Of a stretch of DNA of 64,000 bases, positions 1-11,690 are shown piece after piece (the stretch's first letter is position 1; each line of letters starts with the position of its first letter). The notes below the pieces were generated by a model. It saw nothing but the letters and a program-made list of their open reading frames with translations, ran no database searches and was not told where the DNA came from. Source of the DNA: Cyclina sinensis (taxonomy: Eukaryota > Mollusca > Bivalvia > Venerida > Veneridae); the NCBI GenBank assembly GCA_012932295.1, contig JAAONU010000014.1:36673977-36737976 (forward strand). Reading direction: 5' to 3'. The position numbers and the translations under genes are program-made.

Positions 1-294
1 AAGACATATAAAGACTAGGGACAAATGTCCTGGGGTGCGTATGTCCCAGATTCAGACTGCATCCGTGATCACTTGCTGAAAAATCTCACACATGCAAGAA
101 CAAGCTTAAGAATAAGATGTTACAAAATAATTAAATAGCTGCCTGTCCTCCTTTGCCATAACTTGTTACTGGTTACAGAAGACCTAAGGCCTAGATGTGA
201 CCTATTACAAAAGGTCATCTTATTTTCAAGAAATTATATATTTAACATACTTGAAAATCAAAATCAACTTGTTTGTTATACAAGTGTTACTTAC

Positions 295-553
295 AGTCAA
301 TCGGTTTTTGCACGCCTGGGTGTAAACACAGCAAGAATTCCAGGAAATCGTCGTACGATTTTTCTTTCAGGAACACTTTTCTTGTTTCTTTTTCTTTGAA
401 ATTATGTTTAAACATTGCGTTAAATACAGGTGATGCATAACCCAAGAAATTTTCAGACACGTACAGTTTTCTTCCGTCGTCGAATATTAACACAATTTCG
501 TCAGCGGCCTCTCCGCTGGTCAGAAAAGGCTCAAAAGGTTCTCTCTCCGACAT
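295..553 (-). CDS. BTB/POZ domain protein, first coding exon (partial)
   Basis: The exon encodes 86 residues that read as the N-terminal half of a BTB/POZ domain. Seen: an ATG at 553, then the block VLIFDDGRKLYVSENFLGYASPVF, the motif FNAMFKHNFKEKE, and YDDFLEFLLCLHPGVQKPI. These match the beta1-alpha1-alpha2-alpha3 core of the BTB fold (aspartate-rich start, 'S.VF..MF', 'F.EFL..LYP'). The reading ends at a consensus donor (GTAAGT on the minus strand, plus positions 289-294), so the remaining exons lie beyond the left edge of the window. Family knowledge: BTB domains dimerise or recruit partners such as cullin-3; this N-terminal-BTB type with a short second half is greatly expanded in molluscs. 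Without the C-terminal part (Kelch, MATH, BACK or none) the subfamily cannot be told. CCAAT (around 719) and CACGTG (around 638) motifs lie upstream. Confidence 0.8.
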
Positions 554-805
554 AGCCGCGTGTCTGTCTACAGTTTCAGTTTCCAGAAATGTTTAAAAAG
601 TAGATCTATTCAATTTCTACTTAACAAAGTCAAAGTCACGTGTCGCGTATTTCTGACGATTTCCAGAAGCGGACACACATTTTATTCAACCACAGGAATT
701 TGATTGACAGGTCGTTTAGCCAATCAATGAGCAAGAATTGATAAATCCCACTCAACCCATATTTTCTCCAACAAGCTTACTGTGTCGAACGTAATTTAAG
801 TATAG

Positions 806-905
806 GTTATAGGTTATATACAGGAGTTTTAAGAAATAAATTTTCGAGCGAACGAAGTTAAGCGAGAAAATTAATTTCTTAAAACTTCTGTATAAACCTA
901 TAACC
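806..905. repeat. Palindrome (fold-back), about 100 bp
   Basis: Left arm (about 806-845: ggttataggttatataca, then ggagttttaagaaataaa) and right arm (about 866-905: ttaatttcttaaaacttc, then tgtataaacctataac) are reverse complements with few mismatches, around a GC-richer loop, cgagcgaacgaagttaagc. The form suits a small MITE or a cruciform-prone element. It lies between the minus-strand BTB gene and the plus-strand ORF at 1131. No clear target-site duplication was found. Confidence 0.7.
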
Positions 906-1130
906 GACTTACAGTTAGTCCCGCCCATTCATTCGATGTGTAAAGTAAGCAATGCTGCATATTACATAATTTGCTCTGATTGGCTGTCAACTGTCAACGG
1001 CTCTCCATATTTGGTAACAATTTTTTTTTACCTGGGGACATTACCAGACATTACACAAATAATTTCAGTAAAGCTTGCGGTTTGATAAAAACAAGAGGCA
1101 AATTCATGCGTAATAGCTCAATATTAAGAA

Positions 1131-1331
1131 ATGGAGTCGTCTTTTGATACTGTGGACGATAATTTTTACAGCTCTTTAGACTTGAATACATGTTTAGGCG
1201 TACAAGACAACAGTGCAACTAATAATGTAGAACAGGGATTGATTACCCAATTACTTGATATGAACACGCAAACATTACTAAATGTAACGGAAATACAGGG
1301 CGGATTTTCATTGTCAGGCATGTACAATTAA
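1131..1331 (+). CDS. Small ORF, possible first exon of the Crypton-like gene
   Basis: A 66-codon ORF with a fair start context (aagaaATGG) and an acidic, non-repetitive composition (begins MESSFDTVDDNFYSSLDLN). I do not recognise a domain. It ends seven bases before the left end of the Tc1-like element (about 1338), and the Crypton-type recombinase exons follow on the same strand, so it may be that element's 5' exon. None of the GT dinucleotides I tested near its end gives a phase matching the exon at 3254, so the link is weak. It could also be a chance ORF. Confidence 0.3.
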   Translation: MESSFDTVDDNFYSSLDLNTCLGVQDNSATNNVEQGLITQLLDMNTQTLLNVTEIQGGFSLSGMYN

Positions 1332-1337
1332 ATTATA

Positions 1338-2898
1338 CTCAACAAAAAAAGAAACCTGACAGTGTATGTTTTATTCATTTTTTTCAGAAAATAGACAATA
1401 CAGCATGACAACAACTTTTGGGCATGTTAAAATGATCCATTCCCAACCCAGATATGCCGCATTTTGGTTTTATTGGTCATGATTTAAGTTGGTTAAATTA
1501 CATAATTTCAATGATAGGGGTCAAAATTGAATTTATCCGTTTGGATGTAATAACATTGACATTCTTACTGGTGAATTTTAACCCTTTAGATCACAATTTA
1601 ATAATGTTCAAGTGTTCTGGTATTGAAATCAATATCGGACGCGAGCACCTCTAGCTCTAATGAGTGTATCCACGCGTCGTCGCATCGAATTGACGTAACG
1701 TTGTACAAGTCTGTTGGGAAGATTCTTCCATTTATGAATCAATACATTTGTCAGCTCATAGATATGTTGTGGAGCATGTCTTTGGCGAACGTTTCTGCCG
1801 AGCCCGTCCCAAATATGCTCTATTGGATTCATATCCAAAGTCATTGATGGCCATTGCTTGACGTTAACGTTTGCTGCTGCTAAGTGAGCGCGTGTAATTC
1901 TTGCTGTGTGGGTACGGGCATTATCCTGCTGGAAAACAGCTGGAGCATTTCTTCTCAAAAACGGAATAGCTTCTGCATTTAAAATAGTGTTAATGTAAGC
2001 TTGGGCATTTAAGTTGCCCCGCAGAACGATAAGTCGGGTTTTCTGCCCCCCATTATCCCACCCCATACCATTACGCCACCACCCCCAAAACGATCATGTT
2101 CTCTAACACAGACGGGCGCGAGCCGTTCACCTTGCCAGCGATAGACTCGTGTGCAGCCGTCGGCATTACTAAGACTGCATCGCGATTCGTTCGAAAACAG
2201 GACAGTGTTCCAGTCACGTCGACTCCAGTGACGGTGGGCACGAACCCATGCCATACGGGCCTGACGATGGCGTAATGTCAGTATACCATCGGTATATGGG
2301 CGTCGGGCTCTAATTGGGCATCTTTGTGTGCGTAACCTATTGCGAATAGTTTGAGCACTTACGTTAAACAAAGGTGCCGTCAACGTCGCGGGTCTGTAGC
2401 GGTTACGTAAGTGCATTAAGATAATGGCACAATCATTCCTTCGGGTACTTGCCCTTGGTATACCTGACCTGGGATGATCAGACACACCACCTGTTTGCAT
2501 AAAACGTCTAACAAGCTCATGAATTGTGTTGCGACTGCAGTTAAAGGTTCTGCTAACGTTGACAACGGAAGCACCACCCTGGAGCATTCCAATAGGCCTA
2601 GCCCTATTTCTCTCGGCTTCTGACAACCGTGGCATTGTAAAACTTGTCAACTTTAGACACTTATAGTGCTTTGTAACACTGTCTGCCAGTTACCATTCCG
2701 CGTGCACGAGCTCCAAATTTAACGCCTAGCTGCATTTGACTGATAACATGACGACGAAACGATGCACATGTAAAGTGTGTCGATAGTACATGTTTGTGCA
2801 ATATACACAATTTGGATAAATTCGCAGATGTGCAAAATATTTAAAAACTAAAAAGAGTCAGGTTTCTTTTTTTCTTTTTTTTTTTTTTTGGTTGAGTG
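1338..2898 (-). mobile_element. Tc1/mariner-like transposon (DD34E), full length but inactive
   Basis: The ends are short inverted repeats: ctcaacaaaaaaagaaac and cctgac on the left (1338-1360), and gtcaggtttctttttttc followed by a T-run and ggttgagtg on the right (2857-2898). Both are flanked by TA (1336-1337 and 2899-2900), the expected Tc1 target duplication. The right end has two extra terminal bases (TACAC against TAC), so one terminus is slightly eroded. The element is about 1.56 kb, a normal Tc1 size, and holds one transposase on the minus strand. It sits between the small ORF at 1131 and the Crypton-type exons. Confidence 0.85.
1629..2650 (-). pseudogene. Tc1-like transposase, frameshifted, first catalytic Asp changed
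   Basis: Two overlapping reading frames (2650-2009, then 2066-1629) together give a full Tc1 transposase of about 340 residues. The N-terminal half shows a paired-like helix-turn-helix (SEAERNRARPIGMLQGG, then NCSRNTIHELVRRF) and the linker SDHPRSGIPRAS. Next come VLFSNES (normally SDES), GGGVMVWGGIM, FQQDNARTHTA and DMNPIEHIWD. The second Asp and the Glu are present with 34 residues between them, defining DD34E. The first catalytic Asp is Asn (AAC, 2189-2191). A one-base loss in a G run (plus-strand C6 around 2046-2051) breaks the frame after VMVWGGIMGG. Either lesion should abolish activity. The intact ends could still be mobilised by a related transposase supplied in trans. Confidence 0.92.
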
Positions 2899-3253
2899 TA
2901 TAATTACTAAGAAAGTAGTATTTTTTTTATAAAGTTATGATAAAATTTCCCAAGAACGTGCGTTTCATTTTCTGCCAAATTATCACAAGGCCACGCAAAT
3001 CAGCTGTTTTATAAGCTGGAGAACGGAGAGCAGGAAAGGGAAATAAATCATGATGTCCAAATTACTCGTCTGTTAATTCCTCTAAGTATACTACACAGAA
3101 TAAAAACGTAACCGTATAAGAGAAGACCGTCACGTTTCCATAATCGATTAATTAAATGATTTTAGGGTAGAAAATGCTAAACATTAAGAAAAGTAACGGT
3201 AGAATGTCTGATGAAAATATTTTTTTTATTTGGTTATAGATGATATTTTTCAG

Positions 3254-5146
3254 ATCTCTTGGTTGATAAGGAAAACATTTCTGTTGAACCCTTGCCTAGA
3301 AATTCTACATCAGCCATTGATGACAAGAGAAATATTGCTGTACAACCTCCGTTGTCTTGTAGTAGTGTCGCACCTGAAGACAACAAAGTCAATACAGGTT
3401 TGTTTAACTATTGTTCAGTATGATTTATAGCCCTTGCAATGCTGCGCAAGAATATTATAACCTTTGCAAACAGTTCGAAACCAGACCAAATGCCGAGTAA
3501 TTTGGCATCTACTAACAGTTGCTTTAATATATACCATTTGTAATGAGCATACTCATAGGTCGATACATTTACATTTTATCAAATTTTAGCTATGGCACCT
3601 AGAACTCAGCCTAGACAGTAATGCAGTTGCAAACCAGTGTTTAAACTTTGCCTCCAGATTGTATCCAGAGCAGCATACATGTATATTGGCAGTGACTCTT
3701 TTCTTTTTCATTTCAGCTCAGTTTGCAGCACCGCTGTTGCCTAAAGACATTGAGAAAAAAAACTCTACTGTTCCAAAAAAATACCTCTCAGAGCAATTCT
3801 TGGGCATGCACACTTTGGAGAGATTAGGCGAGAAATCGGAACCAGCTACTACCAGCTACTACGTTTGAGCCAGGATTTCCCATTCCTGAAGAGATTGCAT
3901 TATTTAGTAATTTAAATGATATGGATTACTGGCTGCAGAGATTTATTTGTGCAAATAAAACGAAGAGATGGAAAGCCTTATCCACCGGACACCTTAACCC
4001 AAATTACGGCCTCAATACAAAGGTACCTCAGGAACGATAAACACATACATGTGAATTTCTTTTGTAAAGAGGACATGGCATTTCCTGGTTTTCGTCAGGC
4101 TTTGGATGCGAAAATGCAAGAATTGACAAACAAAGGAATAGGCATTGAGAAAAAAACAAGCTGAGCCAGTCACGCCCGCAGATGAAAGAAAAATGTGGGA
4201 AACGGGCGAATTTTCAATGGATAATGGCACTGGACTAAGTAATTTAGTATTTTACAATAATGGTAAAGTGTTCGGTTTAAGAGGTGGAGAAGAGCACACT
4301 GGTCTTCAAGCTGATCATTTTTCTTTTGGTGTTGGTGAAATTAATAAAAGACAATATGTTAAATTTACCCCAAGAATAAGAAAAAATGCTCAAGGTGGAT
4401 TAAAACAAAGTAAAAAGGTCACAAGAGTAATGACACCAATTAAACATTACGAACAAACTGAAACTAAAATATCAGTGTTTAAGATATACCAAACTTATCT
4501 GGATTTGATCCCTAGAATAGGTAGTTTGTATAGAAAACCTCTTGATGGTTTAAAGTTCAGTTGTGGAACTATTTCTCGAAAAGATTTGAAAGGAATGATG
4601 AAAAAAAAAATTCATGAAGCGGGAATATCTATGGGAAATCGCACTTTTTCTAACCATTCAGGAAGAATAACCTTGTGTTCTAATCTCTACAATCAGAATT
4701 TTTCTGAAAAAGCCGTTATGAGTCGTTCAAAACATGTTTCAAATGCAGTTCGCAATTATCAGCGGGAAGATTTTAATATGATTGACAACATATGTCAGAG
4801 TCTTGAGCCAGAGCTGCCTAATTACAAGCAGGATTTAGACTTAAATGTTAAACTAGATTCCGATTGCGGTAAATCTTCTGAAATAGGAAAAAACGGGGCA
4901 AAAACTGCAAAACAAGAGCTGTGTCCAATTAACTCTGAAATTAAAGATGAAAAAAATACAGTTATATATGATGAAAAAAATACATTAACCATGACCATCC
5001 CAAAGTGCATTAAAAAAGTTAGTAATTGTGAAATTAGATGGCAAAAGATTTGTGATGGATGTATGAAAAACTCTGGTGTACTATTACTGATATTTCAGTC
5101 AGTTTTTGTATGGATTTTTTGTTTGTTTTCAAGTTCCTGGATTTAA
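3254..5146 (+). pseudogene. Crypton-type tyrosine recombinase (DUF3504, ZMYM/QRICH1/KCTD1-like), frameshifted
   Basis: Two exons are visible. Exon 3254-3397 lies between ttttcag and gtttgt, and exon 3717-5146 begins after ttttcatttcag; joining them gives a clean codon (g|ct). The body carries the hallmark RRDGKPYPPDTL block, IQRYLR, 'GIG.EKKQAEPVTPADE', and the tyrosine-recombinase residues: Arg in FGLRGGEEH (4280-4282), His and Arg in NHSGR (4655-4657, 4664-4666), and Tyr in VRNYQRE (4757-4759). Cryptons use such recombinases to move circular DNA; domesticated relatives include ZMYM2/3/4, QRICH1 and KCTD1. Three lesions interrupt the frame: a 10-bp tandem duplication (3841-3860), an extra T (3946-3948) and an extra A in a run (4150-4156). 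All catalytic residues survive downstream, so decay may be recent. The C-terminal tail after about 4800 is lysine-rich and then hydrophobic, and not recognised. Confidence 0.85.
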
Positions 5147-7379
5147 ACATATTTCTGTGGATTTATTGTATATTAAAAGCTGAAAGGTAATGTTTTTACC
5201 CTTCTGGCCAAATCCCTCCCATTCCTTCATAAGGAACGTTAAAATCCCAAAGTACCTCCTGTGCCGGCGCCCCCTCCCCCTCCACTGGTAGATCCGGGCC
5301 TGTGTGGAAATCTCCTAGAATAGACCGCTATGCAGCCTATGTATTTCAGGGGCGTTGCTATCCTATAAAGAATGTGGATTCAAAATTGCTAGAGGTCCGA
5401 GAGACGAGTACTATATATATCCTGTGCTCTTGTATTCTCAAGGGGTTAAAGTTTAAATTGTTAATTTCAAAGACCTAAAATATATTTAAAGAAAATCATT
5501 GTGTATATTCCCAAAAAAAATATACATTGAACAAATGTAACTCAACAAAAACATTGAAATTACATGAAGAACATGATTTTGATGTGATAAATAATGACCA
5601 TCACTTTCTGGATAACTTCATAATTGTTGTGCCACTCGTGATAGATGGGTGGCTTTCCAATTGCAAAAAATGACAATTTTTCCCCAAAAAATCATTCTTT
5701 TTCTCCCAAAATATGAGAAGATAAATGTAAATGTGAAAAGAACAGTTACTTTTTTACCATGATTAACTCACTATGCCTTAATCATACACTGGAATAATAC
5801 AATAATATGTTTAAATGTTAATGCATTAGTAAAGTACCAAGTTATTCAAGATTTTTGCTGTCTCCATTTTCCCCAATTTTCATGATTACCGTGCTTTCAC
5901 AGGTGGTAAATATAAAACCAAAAAAAAATCACTGGCTCTAAAAATAGAGAATAAATGAGCCATTTTCCCACAATCCTTAGCATGCGTGTGCGGCAAGTAT
6001 TTGATGTTTTCCTTACTATTGGTTTTTCACTCTCTTTTAAACCCGATAATTTCCGATCATGGTGCATATGATGCTGAAAACATTCGAAATTTAAAAGAAA
6101 CAAAAAAGGCGTGTAACTGAAAAACGAAATTATTTAAACATTGTAATTTGCTTTAGGAGTAATAAAAGTATTGGGGGTCATTTGATTTTACATAGACTTA
6201 TACAGTAAAACTTTAAAAATCTTCTTGTCTGAAACCACAAGGCCCTGAGATCTAAGATTTAGTATGAAACAAGCTTTATGAAGCTTTTTCAAATTATAAG
6301 ATTAGGTTAAAGGTCACCGAGGCTAAAAAAATAGGTTTATATACTGTACCTCATAGAGCCTTCATTTAAAGACCAATATCTTTGATATTCGGTATATAGG
6401 ATCCTTGCATGGACCTCTACCCATGGGTAGGGTTTACGGCCACTGGGTCAAGGTCAAGGTCACTATAGCTGATGATAGATATTTATTTTATGCCTACCAA
6501 TGAAATATAGGGAATATCAGTGAGATAAAAGTGATAATCCACTGTTTTGAATCAGTGAAATTACCATTTTGATAATCCACTGTTTGTGCCGGAACTACTT
6601 TTCCCCACCACGTAAATACAAGAGAATCCGCTGTATTTCAGACAGTGACAGCGAGTGAAATTTATTTACCTTGTTAAATCCAGTTATAATATTGAATTCC
6701 TGAGCCTAACTAGTTGTGAACAATGATGAAATTCGTCATAAATTATTTAAAATGTCTGATTTGTTTACATAACTCACATGGACAATATCCAATATGGCCG
6801 ACTTTTAATTCAATTGATTGAATATTACTTGGTATTAATCCGCTTTTATAATTAAAGTATGTGTGGCTAAAATTCAATAAATATTGATAAACTGTGTAGA
6901 GAAAAATAAATGTTATTTGATGAAAGTGTATTCAGTTTATTTCAGCAGAAGTAAAGTTATCATATGTATTGGAGATTGTCTGCACTTTTTTTTGTGCGGA
7001 GTAACCAAAGTACGCATAAACTGATTTGGGGCTCACCATGGGGAATTTATTGAAGGCCCTGAGTAAAAATGTCATAAAATACCCATTTTTGACGTGTTGG
7101 CATAAAATAAAAAGAAAATTTGTTTGTTTTTTTAGTGGAAGATGGGAATTTATTTCATCTCGTGAACACCATATGTGATATTTTCACGAGTGGCGCAGCA
7201 AACAAACAAATATCCTCTATTTCTTCTTTCTGTCATAGAGCCTTTATTTTTTGACTGATATTTTACATATTTACATATTTATATTTACATTACTTACATA
7301 TTTTCAATTAAAACATGAAATACTGCTTAACTGCAAACCTACAGCCAAAATATTTAGGTGAGCGATCTAGAGCCATCAT
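5147..7379. other. Gene-free stretch with dispersed repeat fragments
   Basis: No convincing coding region on either strand. It contains AT-rich sequence and a block (about 6300-6480) with 'aggtcaccgaggct', 'tacccatgggtaggg' and 'gtcaaggtcaaggtcacta', typical of bivalve repeats. A 20-bp word at 6787-6806 recurs at 16965-16984. Confidence 0.5.
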
Positions 7380-8500
7380 GGCCCTCTTGTATAACTTTGC
7401 ACAAATGATCACCACTATGACACAATGTGCAGAACCCAACATCTGTCTGTCCGTCTGTCGTCCGTAACACTTTAGTTTCCGCTCCATAACTTTTAAACTG
7501 CTGAAAATCTTTTGAACTAACTTGGCTAATGAAAAGTTGTTTTATTACTTTGCACAAGTGATCACCACTATGACACACTGTGCAGAACCAAACATCTGTC
7601 CGTCTGTCCGTCCGTAACACGTTCGTGTCTGCTCCATATCTTTTAAACTGCTATAATTTTTTTGAAATAACTTGGCACAAGGGATCACCACTATGAGACG
7701 ATGTGCATAGCGCAATTATTGGGTTGCTACCCCCAAGGTCAAGGTCACACATAAAGGTTAAGTGTTAAAAAGTCTTCATTTCGTTTCTACTCGATAACTT
7801 TTAAACCGCTGAAAACTTTTTGAAATAACTTGGCACAGGGGATCACCATTATGAGGCAATATGCAGAGCACAATAATTGGGTCGCTACCCCTAAGGTCAA
7901 GGTCACACTTAAAAGTCAAGTGTCAAAAGTCTACATTTCGTGTCCGCACCATAACTTTTAAACGGCTAAATTTTTTTTTAAATAACTTGGCACAAGTGAT
8001 CACCATTATGAGACGATGTGCAGAGCGCAATAATTTGGTTGCTACCCACAAGGTCAAGGTCACAGTTAAAGGTCAAATATCCACATTTCATGTCTGCTCT
8101 ATAAATTACTAACTTGGCACAAATGATCACCACTATGACACAATGTGCAGAACCCAACATCTGTCTGTCCGTCTGTCGTCCATAACACTTTAGTTTCCGC
8201 TCCATAACCTTTAAACTGCTGAAAATCTTTTGAAATAACTTGGCTAATGAAAAGTTGTTTTATTACTTTGCACAAATGATCACCACTATGACACGATGTG
8301 CAGAACCCAACTTCCAGGTTGCTACCCCAAGGTCAAGCTTAAATGTTTTCCGTAACTTTTTGACTTTATGGAAGATTTTAAATAACTTAGCACAAATAAT
8401 TACTATCATGAGACTATGTGCTTATAATATGCATGGCACAACATCAAGGTCATGGTTGGTTAAAGGTCAAGAAGTATATATTCATGTCTGCTGCGGAAGG
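7380..8500. repeat. Tandem array, about 120-160 bp unit, eight diverged copies
   Basis: The core 'ttggcacaagngatcacc', then 'actatgagacgatgtgcag', recurs at about 7397, 7552, 7673, 7831, 7987, 8113, 8267 and 8388. Full units continue into 'gttgctacccccaaggtc', 'aaggtcacac' and 'cataacttttaaac'; other units carry a (gt)ccgtctgtc stretch instead. ORFs across it are by-products of the repeat and not genes. Arrays of this type are frequent in bivalve intergenic DNA. Confidence 0.8.
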
Positions 8501-9084
8501 GGATTAAGCTGTCCTTCAGACTGCCTTGTTATGATTAAAGTGCAAACAAGAATGCACTAAATACTTTTGATATGTGTCTGTAAAATGCTGTGATGTGAAG
8601 GAGTGGTCATATTTTTTAACAATTTGTTTCATTCTTAGATTTTCTGTTTGTATTATTGAATTATTATACATGTTAGTTTGAAAAAAAAATACAAAATAAT
8701 TTATAAGAGAGTGTAAAATAAATCATGGTAGATTTTAGTGACCTTATAATGTAAAGATGCTGTATGTTAAGATTTCTCAAACAAATCGTATATAAATGCA
8801 TGTTTGTGTCTGCTCAACACACTAAGTTTCATTGAAATTTTGCAGTAGCTAAAGATAGTTAGATTATGATTATATTCAATAAATGAAACTTAAAACATTA
8901 ATGCCATTACGTGTGAATTTTTTCACTGATCTTGATTTAGTTTCTTTCAAATTGCAATAAATTATAACAATTTTCTTTTCTTTCTAAAAATAACCCTGAC
9001 ACAGGATTTTGCAAAACCCACGAGATATTGCTACAGTCATGGAGCCATTGCTGTTGCCGCCTGAAAATTTTAACATTTATCATA

Positions 9085-9835
9085 ACTTTTTAGTACTGTA
9101 TGGAATATCTTCAAATATCTTCAAATTTGGACACAACAAACTTTTGACAAGACCTTCAAATAAACCAGACTGAACTTGATCTTGACTCGTAAATGACCTA
9201 GTTTGCCCTACAAGATCAAATTACTGAATTTTGCTAAAATTAGTTATAATTGGATATAAATTTGTTATTAAGGAATTGATTGTCACCATACTTGGCCACA
9301 ACCCTTTGGACAAGTCCTTTATGTGAACTAGATTGAACTTGACCTTGGCTCATAGACGACCTTGAGGTTAAAGATCAAGTTATTGTATTTTGCTTGAATT
9401 TTCCTATAATTAGCTGTAACTTTGTTATTATTGAATGAATCTTCTTCATAATGAACAAAACAACACTTGAGACAAGACTTTCAAGGTGACCAAACTTAAT
9501 TTGACCTTTTAATGACATTGTCCATCAAGGTCAAATTATTGAATTTGCATAAAATGGCATTACTTTATTATTAATGACAGATTTACTTTATAACTTGGAC
9601 AAAAACAGCATTTAATACAAAACCGACATTGGAATTCTTCAAAAATGACCTTGACCAAAAATGACCTTGAATGTCAAGGTCATAATTTGAAAATGATGCA
9701 AGTTTGCAATAACTTTTATTTATTGATGGATTTTTGTTCATACTTGGACAAAACAACATTTAGGACCAAACGGTCATATTGAGTAATTCAAACAGGGCCT
9801 TGACCTTTGAATGACATTCACTATCTTTCGTGTTA
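9085..9835. repeat. Diverged tandem array, about 150 bp unit
   Basis: About five units, each with 'actttgttattatt' or similar, 'catacttggacaaaacaac', 'aagaccttcaa' and 'tgaccttgac...caaggtcaa'. Copies are strongly diverged. There is no coding potential beyond chance. The related motif 'gtcaaggtcac' also appears at 10200 and 10565. Confidence 0.65.
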
Positions 9836-10292
9836 AGAAGGTCAGCCCCGTTTAAGGTGTCTTGTTTTTATGGTTAATTGTAGGGTTCATAATTCTTATT
9901 TCAAACCAGTTGATATAAAATGTCTATTTAGTATATCAAAAGGTTAGTGCATTTTTACATAAAATCTCGTTTTCTGCAAAGGTTAGAATATTTTATTATC
10001 AAATTAAGGAGAATAATTTGGCTTTGACTACTAAGTATTTTGTGCATAGAAGCAACAGAAGATGGAGACATTGTTTTTGCTACGTCAGTCAGTTTGTCAC
10101 AATTTATTCTGATCAATAACTTTAGATTCCATTGACCAACAACCTTGAAACTCCACAGGTTGATGAGGAAGATATCAGTTGGGTTCTTTGGGTCAGTAGA
10201 TCAAGGTCACCATGAATATAACACATATCCTTCACATGTCATCTGATGATTATGTAATCCTCATTGTTTTTGGGTCAGTCAGTGTCAAATAA

Positions 10293-10445
10293 CCGTCAGA
10301 GGCGAGATTCTCTCACGATCTTCACATTCCTCACCGCTGCGCGAATACTGGTATAGAACCCAGGAAGCAGTCATCGAGCGTGGTGAATCTAAGTTGTAAG
10401 AAATTGTACCGCAATCGATGTAAAATAAATGAGTCTAAACTAAAC
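10293..10445 (+). repeat. 5'-truncated SINE, body only (same family as 24.0-24.3 kb)
   Basis: From 'ccgtcagaggcgagattc' to 'gagtctaaactaaac' this segment matches the body of the SINE at 24034-24320, which lies in the opposite orientation. The match starts where the tRNA-like head ends, so the head is missing here. The 3' tail beyond 'ctaaac' is also absent. Confidence 0.75.
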
Positions 10446-10814
10446 AATGAACCAAACTTAAAAATTTGTTTTTCATAATAAATGAAGATTCTTGTGAACC
10501 TTAGTCTTAAAATTTAACAGGATGGTTAGTCTTACTTTAGATGACCCTTTTGTTCTTGGTGTCAACAGGTCAAAGGTCAAGGTAACAGCTGCCTGAACAT
10601 TGAAAACCTGTCCTGCTTAGTAACATGGGATCTACATTTCCCACTGTCTTCAAAGGTCATGAGATGATTTGCCTGACAAAGTTAATGAACTTATTTGTAT
10701 TAATGGGTCAAGCTCCTAGTTGTATATCTATTATGGGAGAGACAGGTATTATTTGAGTTTGGAGTGCTTCACTGGATGAACTTGGTTATCTGAAACGTAA
10801 TGTATTTATTATGT

Positions 10815-11070
10815 TGAATTTTAAGGTGCACGATTTAGGTCATATGGCAACTTCCAAACTTTAATGGTGGAGGAAGACCCCAAGTGTCCTTTTGGGCGTT
10901 ACTTCTATCCCGATTTTGCTCCTCAATAGAACCACCGACCTTTCACATACAAGCTGGATGGCTTCCTCACATGAAAGATTTCATGTCTCGAAGCGGGGAT
11001 CGAACCTACAGCGGTGAGGGCCACTTATCTCTAGCTGGCGACTCTAACCACTCGGTTAACTCCGGATCGG
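10815..11070 (-). repeat. tRNA-headed SINE of the widespread bivalve type
   Basis: Read on the minus strand: a tRNA-like head with an A-box-like 'taaccgagtggttagag' and B-box 'ggttcgatccccgc'. Then comes the body 'gaggaagccatccagctt', 'gtgaaaggtcggtggttc', 'ggggtcttcctccacca' and 'gccatatgacctaa'. The body resembles the conserved-domain SINEs described from bivalves; the family assignment is from memory of the motif and not from a search. Confidence 0.75.
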
Positions 11071-11149
11071 ATAGCTCTGCATTGTTTGCGTTAGTGCAGC
11101 ATGTTAAAAAAAGCATTTTGTCTTTGAAAAAATATCAAACATGCAGATG

Positions 11150-11690
11150 ACATTTAAGCAGCGGCTTTCTTTTACACACAAGAATTACGAGAATATTATT
11201 TAGTGTATTGAACTTTTAAAACCTTTTTGACCATAAACATAATCTAGAATGATAAATTGTCTATTAGTAGTGTGTTTAAAGCTATTTGAGTCTAAGATCT
11301 ACAAAGATTGAAAATGACCAGGCTGATACTGTTTAACGGTCATGCTTCATCTAAAAAGATATTCCCTAAATCACATTTTGCAATTAATAAATATAACAAT
11401 GGCGTGGAATGCGCTTTGGATTGAAAGGGTATAATGGCTTAAGAATATGTATCTTTGTGTACATATAAACAGAATTTAATGTATTGTACATCTAATAAAT
11501 GATGAGTATATCTCTATAATATTATTGGATAAATTAGTCAATGACAAAAAATCAACAATTACAACAACGATCAAACGTGCTTGTGCTTCACTTATAAGAA
11601 AATATAATGATTTTTATGCAGCTACACTCTTCGTTGACTCTTTGTTAATTTTTCGTCACAGTTGCGGCAGTTAACGTTACAAATGTATAT
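11150..11690. other. AT-rich stretch, nothing recognised
   Basis: No coding region, repeat head or inverted repeat found between the SINE and the fold-back array. Confidence 0.4.

Noticed and set aside
7354..8560. ORFs with 'CHSGDHLCKV' or 'RTDGQTDV' type motifs
   Set aside because: They follow the tandem repeat unit on either strand and are not genes.
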